This document shows, one piece after another, positions 59,536 to 64,000 of a stretch of 64,000 nucleotides of DNA. This DNA comes from Paramarasmius palmivorus. Taxonomy: Eukaryota > Basidiomycota > Agaricomycetes > Agaricales > Marasmiaceae. A model generated the notes under the pieces. The model was not told the DNA's origin. It saw nothing but the letters and a program-made list of their open reading frames with translations, and made no database searches. The stretch is from the NCBI GenBank assembly GCA_037176845.1, contig JAYKXP010000109.1, forward strand, positions 62,001-126,000, in the 5' to 3' direction. The position numbers and the translations under genes were made by a program. Position 1 is the stretch's first letter. Every line of letters starts with the position of its first letter.

Positions 59536-59792
59536 TGTGAGGATCACCCTCGGAATGCGTGAGAAATAGAGACCCTAAAAGGGAATGAAGGAGAAAATAC
59601 GGTGTTGATTCGACGAGTAAATACTTACAAGGAGAATCTACTTAAGTACTACTCAATGAAACAGGAGATATGGAACTGAATGATTAGTAACTAAGTAACT
59701 GAAAGAAACAAGTGTGAACTAAAAGACAGAAACAAGTGTGAGTCCGACTGTAACGCGTGTGAACTATGACAGCGGACCGGATCATGACACCA
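59536..59792 (-). repeat. LTR (5' in element orientation)
   Basis: 257 bp; same start and end as the other full LTR. Confidence 0.88.
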
Positions 59793-59793
59793 C

Positions 59794-60012
59794 TGTGAGG
59801 ATCACCCTCGGAATGCGTGGGAAAAGAGACCCCTAAAGGAAGCAAGGGAGAAAATACTGTGTTGATTCGACGAGTAAATACTTACAAGGAGAATCTACTT
59901 AAGTACTACTCAATGAAACAGGAGATATGGAACTGAATGATTAGTAACTAAGTAACTGAAAGAAACAAGTGTGAACTAAAAGACAGAAACAAGTGTGAGT
60001 CCGACTGTAACG
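59794..60012 (-). repeat. Truncated, diverged third LTR
   Basis: 219 bp matching the LTR but lacking the terminal ~38 bp (TGGTGTCATG end) and carrying several differences at 59816-59860. It is joined to the adjacent full LTR by a single base (59793). Confidence 0.82.
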
Positions 60013-60018
60013 CCCGTT
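60013..60018. repeat. Target-site duplication (right) of LTR complex
   Basis: CCCGTT, identical to 57583-57588. Confidence 0.8.
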
Positions 60019-60370
60019 GGACTGTAGCATGGACGCGCCCTTCTCCATCGCAGCGCCGACGACCTTGATTCGGTCCTCAGTCGAGTCGATAACTGCTGAT
60101 TTCTTGACAACAATCAGACGTGATTCGACTCAGAGAGTAAAGGGACGTACCCGCCAGGATGAAGGGACTGTATAGTCTTGAGCATTTGAGACACCGAACC
60201 ACAGGAATGCGAAAAGAGTCCATATGTAGAAAGAGTGAGCTAGCATGACAACCTTGGGAGAGTGCGAGTTTGTCATGATCATTGGTACATACTGCACTAT
60301 TATATGACCCACGGCGTCAACCAAAAGATGATTATCAGAAAAGACCATATGACACGTCCGATTAGGACTA

Positions 60371-60601
60371 CTGGGGTATTTCGATTGATTCGGATAGCCT
60401 GTGACCTGTGACCTCGCCATCCGGATTTTGAGGTTCGGATGGGGCGCTGGCGGTCTGTGACCGCCGAAAAATTTCGGATTTGGCGCCCAGAACCTGCCAA
60501 ATCTGGACGAAAATTGGGCGCTTTTCGGAGGTCACATTCCGAGGCAATTCGGACAGGCCTTCCGCGGCCTGTAACCATCCGAATCAATCGAACTACCCCA
60601 G
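60371..60601. mobile_element. 231-bp MITE with TA target duplication (family 3)
   Basis: Inverted repeats of ~30 nt: left CTGGGGTATTTCGATTGATT, right ending AATCAATCGAACTACCCCAG; TA at 60369-60370 and 60602-60603. The interior is GC-rich with several CGGA/TCCG palindromes; no coding capacity. It lies ~125 bp upstream of the start of the GH76-like pseudogene, in its promoter. Confidence 0.82.
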
Positions 60602-60603
60602 TA

Positions 60604-61800
60604 ATGGTTCTGCAAACCGTTGATTGGGAAATGCAGCTAGAAACAATCGCAGGATTTGAAAAGTGAAGAATCGTTCAGCCTCAAGTCTTGTTAAGAGTAT
60701 GGAGAGACTCTGGTTGGCAAAGGCGATGGTCATGGTGGATTGCAGCAAGGCACAAATCGAAACAATACACGTGTGACGATTTCTCGAGCTTGTTTCCCAC
60801 ATTCCTCATCAACCAATCATAACCATCCCGCCACTCGCTGACGAATCGTCTTGTATAGGATGCAGTGAGTTATTTACCCAGACTCTTAATATCCAGCTAT
60901 AACTTACTGTGGGATCACTAATACATTCTTTTTCGTATACTGGAAATTAATATATAGCATACATATACAACGTCGGTATAAATCTCTGTGGACCGTTGTT
61001 CCGAAATGAAACCAAGGCAGTTTGTATCAAGTTTGTAACGGCATCCAAGTTCTCTTTACACGCTTCGGATCTGGATACCCAGGCGATGGTTCTGCAACCG
61101 GCGGACATCTGTCAATGGTACGCCACCACAAATCCCGGCGCCCGCTCTCGGAACATTTTCTGATGCTTTGGCACAAACCAGTAGACATCATAATGGGTAT
61201 CGCGCAATTCTAATATAGAAGATTCGACACAATCTGGAATAAACGACATCATTGGGTTGTTATTCTGTGGCGATTCCGTCTTGTTGATGTTCGGAAAGTT
61301 CAACTTACCTTACTTCCAGACGCACCCGCCATAACGGAGAGGGCGTAACGTTCTGCGATTCCGCCGGAAGAAGACGGGACAGAACGATAGCAGGAACATT
61401 AAAGATTTGAGCTCTATGCATTGAATGATAAAAATTAGGAAGCTAGGTCCCATGTAGAGCATTCAGCCTTTATCAGGTCATAGAAGATGCAAAAGGTTCA
61501 CCAAACTGTTGATGCACGGCCCAGGAACCATTACGTTGCTAACGAAAAAGAAACAAGGTTGCACGCACTGCAGAACATTCCAATGTGCGGGTTGCGATGA
61601 AAATGTCCGCGAGAATCAAGGCCTTGACCCAAGTGATTGATCGAGTAGTGATCGAGAACGATTTCCATGTGCACCGAAGGACATATATACCATTACAGTA
61701 CTATTACAGTAAATAAATACGACAACACGATAGCCAAAGGACATACACGAGAGATAGCAAAGAGGGGAGCGCTGAAGCAGTCGATGGGCGAAAGCAAAGC
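60604..61800. other. Intergenic
   Basis: Between the family-3 MITE and the 3' end of the second C2-like gene. Only short frames; no further repeat recognised. Confidence 0.4.
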
Positions 61801-63913
61801 CTAGACATGTGGATGATGCTGCGCGGAGACAACGTTCCTGCGTGTTCTCCACGTAAGATAACCGAAACAAATTACGTCCTTGATGAACTGAACGGCTTTC
61901 ACCAGGAAGCCAAGGAAGCCAAAACCCGATACGCCAATCGCCACCCCAAGGCAGAATAAGAAGGCAAGGACCATCTCCAATGCGTAGGCAGCAATAACGA
62001 GGATTGCAAGGAAGGATAAGGTAGAAATCATCGTACAGATAGCAGGCATGCGTGCTGAAATTGCAAAGGAAACGTAGGTATTGTGCATATCTAATGCCCG
62101 CACCTGAAGAATAAGCTAATGAGCCTAGTGTCCTGCATAGACGCGGATCCTTACCATGAAGACTTCGATAGCTATCGGGAACACATACTGTTCACCACAG
62201 CCATACCAGAGTATGTTCCATACTACACAGGCTAATCCAGTAGCCACGGAACTACAAAAGAGCGCTAGAAGTGGGCGCAGCGTCTCATATGCCTTATTCA
62301 GTAAGGAGTCATGCGTGATCGCCAAGAGCGCGCCTAGAACACTGGAACCTTATTGAGTCCTTTGTGTGTTTAGATTCAAAGACGGGTACTTACGCGGCAA
62401 GACCGAGCAAGACCTGCCCACTGACACGCCACTCTTTGGTAACGCGCTCGTATAAGAGCTCGGCTTGCTGTTTGCTTTCCTCGTTTTTGAATGTACACTT
62501 GGTCGACCCTGGCCTAAACATGACTGGAAGGTAACGCGAAAAGGTGTATGTAGGTTGACTGGTGTCTTGTGAAGCCAGCGGGTGAGAAAAGATAAGGAAT
62601 TTGGCGATCCTGCATAGATGACCATATACGGTGAGCTTGCATAAGCTACCTTCTAGGTGGCTAAGGAACTCTCCGAATCCTTCATCGATCGATGGTTCAC
62701 TTCCCGTATGTATCGGAAGGATCGGATGAAGGAGTGCGAAGATTCCTATCAGCGACACATTCTGAAGCCCGTGTTCTTGTCCCTCTTCCCAGTCGCTAGC
62801 AGTCTCGGGTTGTAGCCAGTCTTCATCTTCATCTTCATCTTCTGTGTAGTCGTTGAATTCGTCATCGGAGTTGACCAGATAGCCTCGATACTTCTTGCGC
62901 TTTCGAAGTGTAGTTTCCTTAGACGTAATGCTAGTCGTTTCATTATCGGAAGTATTGGGAAGCGATTCGGTCGAGCCAGGCGTGTTTGAATCTGTAGTAG
63001 GTTATCAGCATTCAGTGGACAACGTCGCCGTTCTAAACACTGACATATTCGGGGGATTTGGGGTGTAGTGCATGTCTCTTCTTTCAGCTGGTAAAGGTAT
63101 TCTTCGTATCTGTCTTCAGGGAGCCACTCGCATCCTATGGAAATGTTAGAGCTTGAATAAAGATAGTTGGATAGTGAAACGCACCGTGATGGCCCATTCT
63201 CGCACAGCTCCGTCTTCGCTGCAGTTGGGCGCATAGAAAGGAAAGCCCATTGCTCGAAGTCCCCCGCCGAACGACATTTCCCCTTCTACTTTTTATCACT
63301 GGGTCTATCCTAAGCTGAAGATGCCCTGTCGGAGCAAAGTACTGAGTCAGGGCAGGAATATGGACATGATCAAACTGGAAAGTACCTGACGAAGCCCTCT
63401 CAAGTTTGAATAACTCGTCGACGGTGTAGGAACAAGACCCTGAAATAATGTTCTTGGATCTTCTAGAGTTCTTGCGTTTGCGAGGTCGAATGTACACTTC
63501 CACTCGTATTCTCCAAGATCGTTCGATAGCCGATGGCCTGAAAGACCAATCCAGTCAGGTAGTGCTAAGACAATGCGAACAGATTCACACGCACATCTCT
63601 AGACGATTCATGCGGTTGCAATTTTGCCCGTCTACTCCAAGACTCGTTTCTACCTCTCTGAACCATTTTGTATCCTCGGCCGATTCCAAGACCATCCGGA
63701 CATGCTGTCTAAGCGATTTGCCCCCATTTAGGTGCTCGATACCTTTGATTCGGAGTACTGCACGTGAATCAGTTGAGTATATTCTCGAAAGAAATAGGGG
63801 ATTCAGGTGTACTCACTGGTGATTAGCCAAGTGTCGATATGGCTGTTGCGCGCTGTTCAGGAAACGAGGGTCGGAAAGGCGAATAATCCAACTCACTGTG
63901 TGTCATCGTTCAT
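61801..63913 (-). CDS. C2-like multi-spanning membrane protein, copy 2
   Basis: Starts at ATG 63913 (MNDDT); a tiny second exon reads HHIDTWLIT. The C2-like part follows: ILRIKGIEHLNGGKSL, REVETSLGVDGQNCNRM, IRVEVYIRPRKRKNSRR. An acidic linker contains RGYLVNSDDEFND and EDEDEDEDW. Hydrophobic segments are SLIGIFALLHPILPI, GQVLLGLAA, ACVVWNILWYG, RALDMHNTYVSFAISARMPA and LFCLGVAIGVSGFGFLGFLV, ending AQHHPHV. Order and spacing match copy 1 (52372-54648), including the conserved RALD(I/M)xxTYVSFAxxARMPA core. Short introns throughout. Together the two copies form pairs with the two GH76-like genes. Function unknown. Confidence 0.65.
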
Positions 63914-64000
63914 ATCGTCGTTGAGTGGGGATGTACGAGTCGCGAGGAGTTGAGAATATATGGATGGCAAAAGTCACGCAAAGAAGCGTCGGGCACTACC

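Larger units (their letters stand above)
57589..60012 (-). mobile_element. Gag-only LTR retrotransposon complex with three LTR copies
   Basis: Two equal-length 257-bp LTRs (57589-57845 and 59536-59792; no difference seen by eye) bounded by TGGTG...CTCACA in the element's orientation flank a ~1.69 kb interior on the minus strand. The interior has a gag gene (58333-59355), a polypurine tract next to the 3' LTR (57846-57854) and no pol. A third, 5'-truncated and diverged LTR (59794-60012) abuts the 5' LTR with one base between. The outer edges carry CCCGTT duplications. Matching LTRs imply recent arrival. It needs enzymes from an autonomous relative elsewhere. It interrupts exon 2 of GH76-like copy 2. 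Confidence 0.88.
54765..60246 (-). pseudogene. GH76-like glycosidase copy 2, disrupted by two insertions
   Basis: The start at 60246 opens with a signal peptide (YIWTLFAFLWFGVSNA) and SSW, matching copy 1. Exon 2 runs to ...LQSNG and is cut by an LTR-element complex (57589-60012) with a CCCGTT target duplication. Beyond it the exon continues QFI, then AGSFYAQMARSDSFTKQTKYRD, SSYGYAAAHAHKAYND, TMAGGTF, SSLLAEVTLNSTYRDAA and GLAIEGMSILASVTQD. A later exon is cut by a 643-bp TIR element at 55739-56381 (TA duplication), after which LLQDLVTTVIRYPLWQNADG continues. The 3' exon holds VVDQAAGSNVYGTSWIG, a TM helix (GAIAGAAVGGGALVGLVGTV) and a tail with LPPYPW, where the copy 1 PPxY is altered. Removing both insertions with one target copy restores the frame, so inactivation is recent. 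Confidence 0.82.

Noticed and set aside
1..64000. CRISPR array, rRNA operon or bacterial-type operon
   Set aside because: No regularly spaced direct repeats, no rRNA sequence, and gene structure is clearly eukaryotic.

Overview
This window is nuclear DNA of a filamentous fungus, most likely a mushroom-forming basidiomycete (Agaricomycetes). Nearly every gene is split by 45-62 bp GT-AG introns, many with a CTAAC/CTGAC branch site. The gene content fits: an AA9 lytic polysaccharide monooxygenase, two CFEM proteins with GPI-type tails, DUF6699- and DUF6593-type proteins, membrane-anchored GH76-like glycosidases, a Pho89-type phosphate symporter, and large ABCC and MFS exporters. All calls come from reading the sequence; no database search was run.

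Layout. 0-8.3 kb: DUF6699-like protein, exosome subunit RRP46, an MDR/quinone-oxidoreductase-like enzyme, a BTB/POZ protein and an alpha/beta hydrolase. 9-17 kb: two paralogous low-complexity 'MTEYDYS' proteins on either side of an AA9 LPMO, then a CFEM protein. 17.6-24.1 kb: one ABCC-type transporter on the minus strand. 25-30 kb: two single-pass membrane proteins with C-terminal PPxY motifs and a second CFEM protein. 30.9 kb: tRNA-Thr(AGU) with an 11-nt intron. 31-41 kb: a head-to-tail array of seven DUF6593 genes, one of them broken, interleaved with a small secreted peptide gene with a dibasic site and a second alpha/beta hydrolase. 41.5-44 kb: MFS drug/H+ antiporter. 46.8-49.1 kb: PHO89-like symporter. 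49.5-63.9 kb: two paralogous pairs, each a GH76-like membrane-anchored glycosidase plus a C2-like multi-spanning membrane protein.

The most striking locus is 54.7-60.6 kb. The second GH76-like gene is a recent pseudogene. A gag-only LTR retrotransposon complex (6-bp target duplication CCCGTT) sits in exon 2, and a 643-bp TA-flanked terminal-inverted-repeat element sits in a downstream exon. A third small TA-flanked element lies about 125 bp upstream of its start codon. Removing each insertion together with one copy of its target duplication returns the reading frame exactly. A fourth TA-flanked element sits in intron 2 of one DUF6593 gene; removing it leaves an ordinary 59-bp intron.

The window is rich in local paralogy (alpha/beta hydrolases, CFEM, MTEYDYS, PPxY membrane proteins, DUF6593, GH76, C2-like membrane proteins). 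It reads as an accessory, secreted and cell-surface-biased region under active duplication and transposition, with a few housekeeping genes (RRP46, PHO89, tRNA) embedded.
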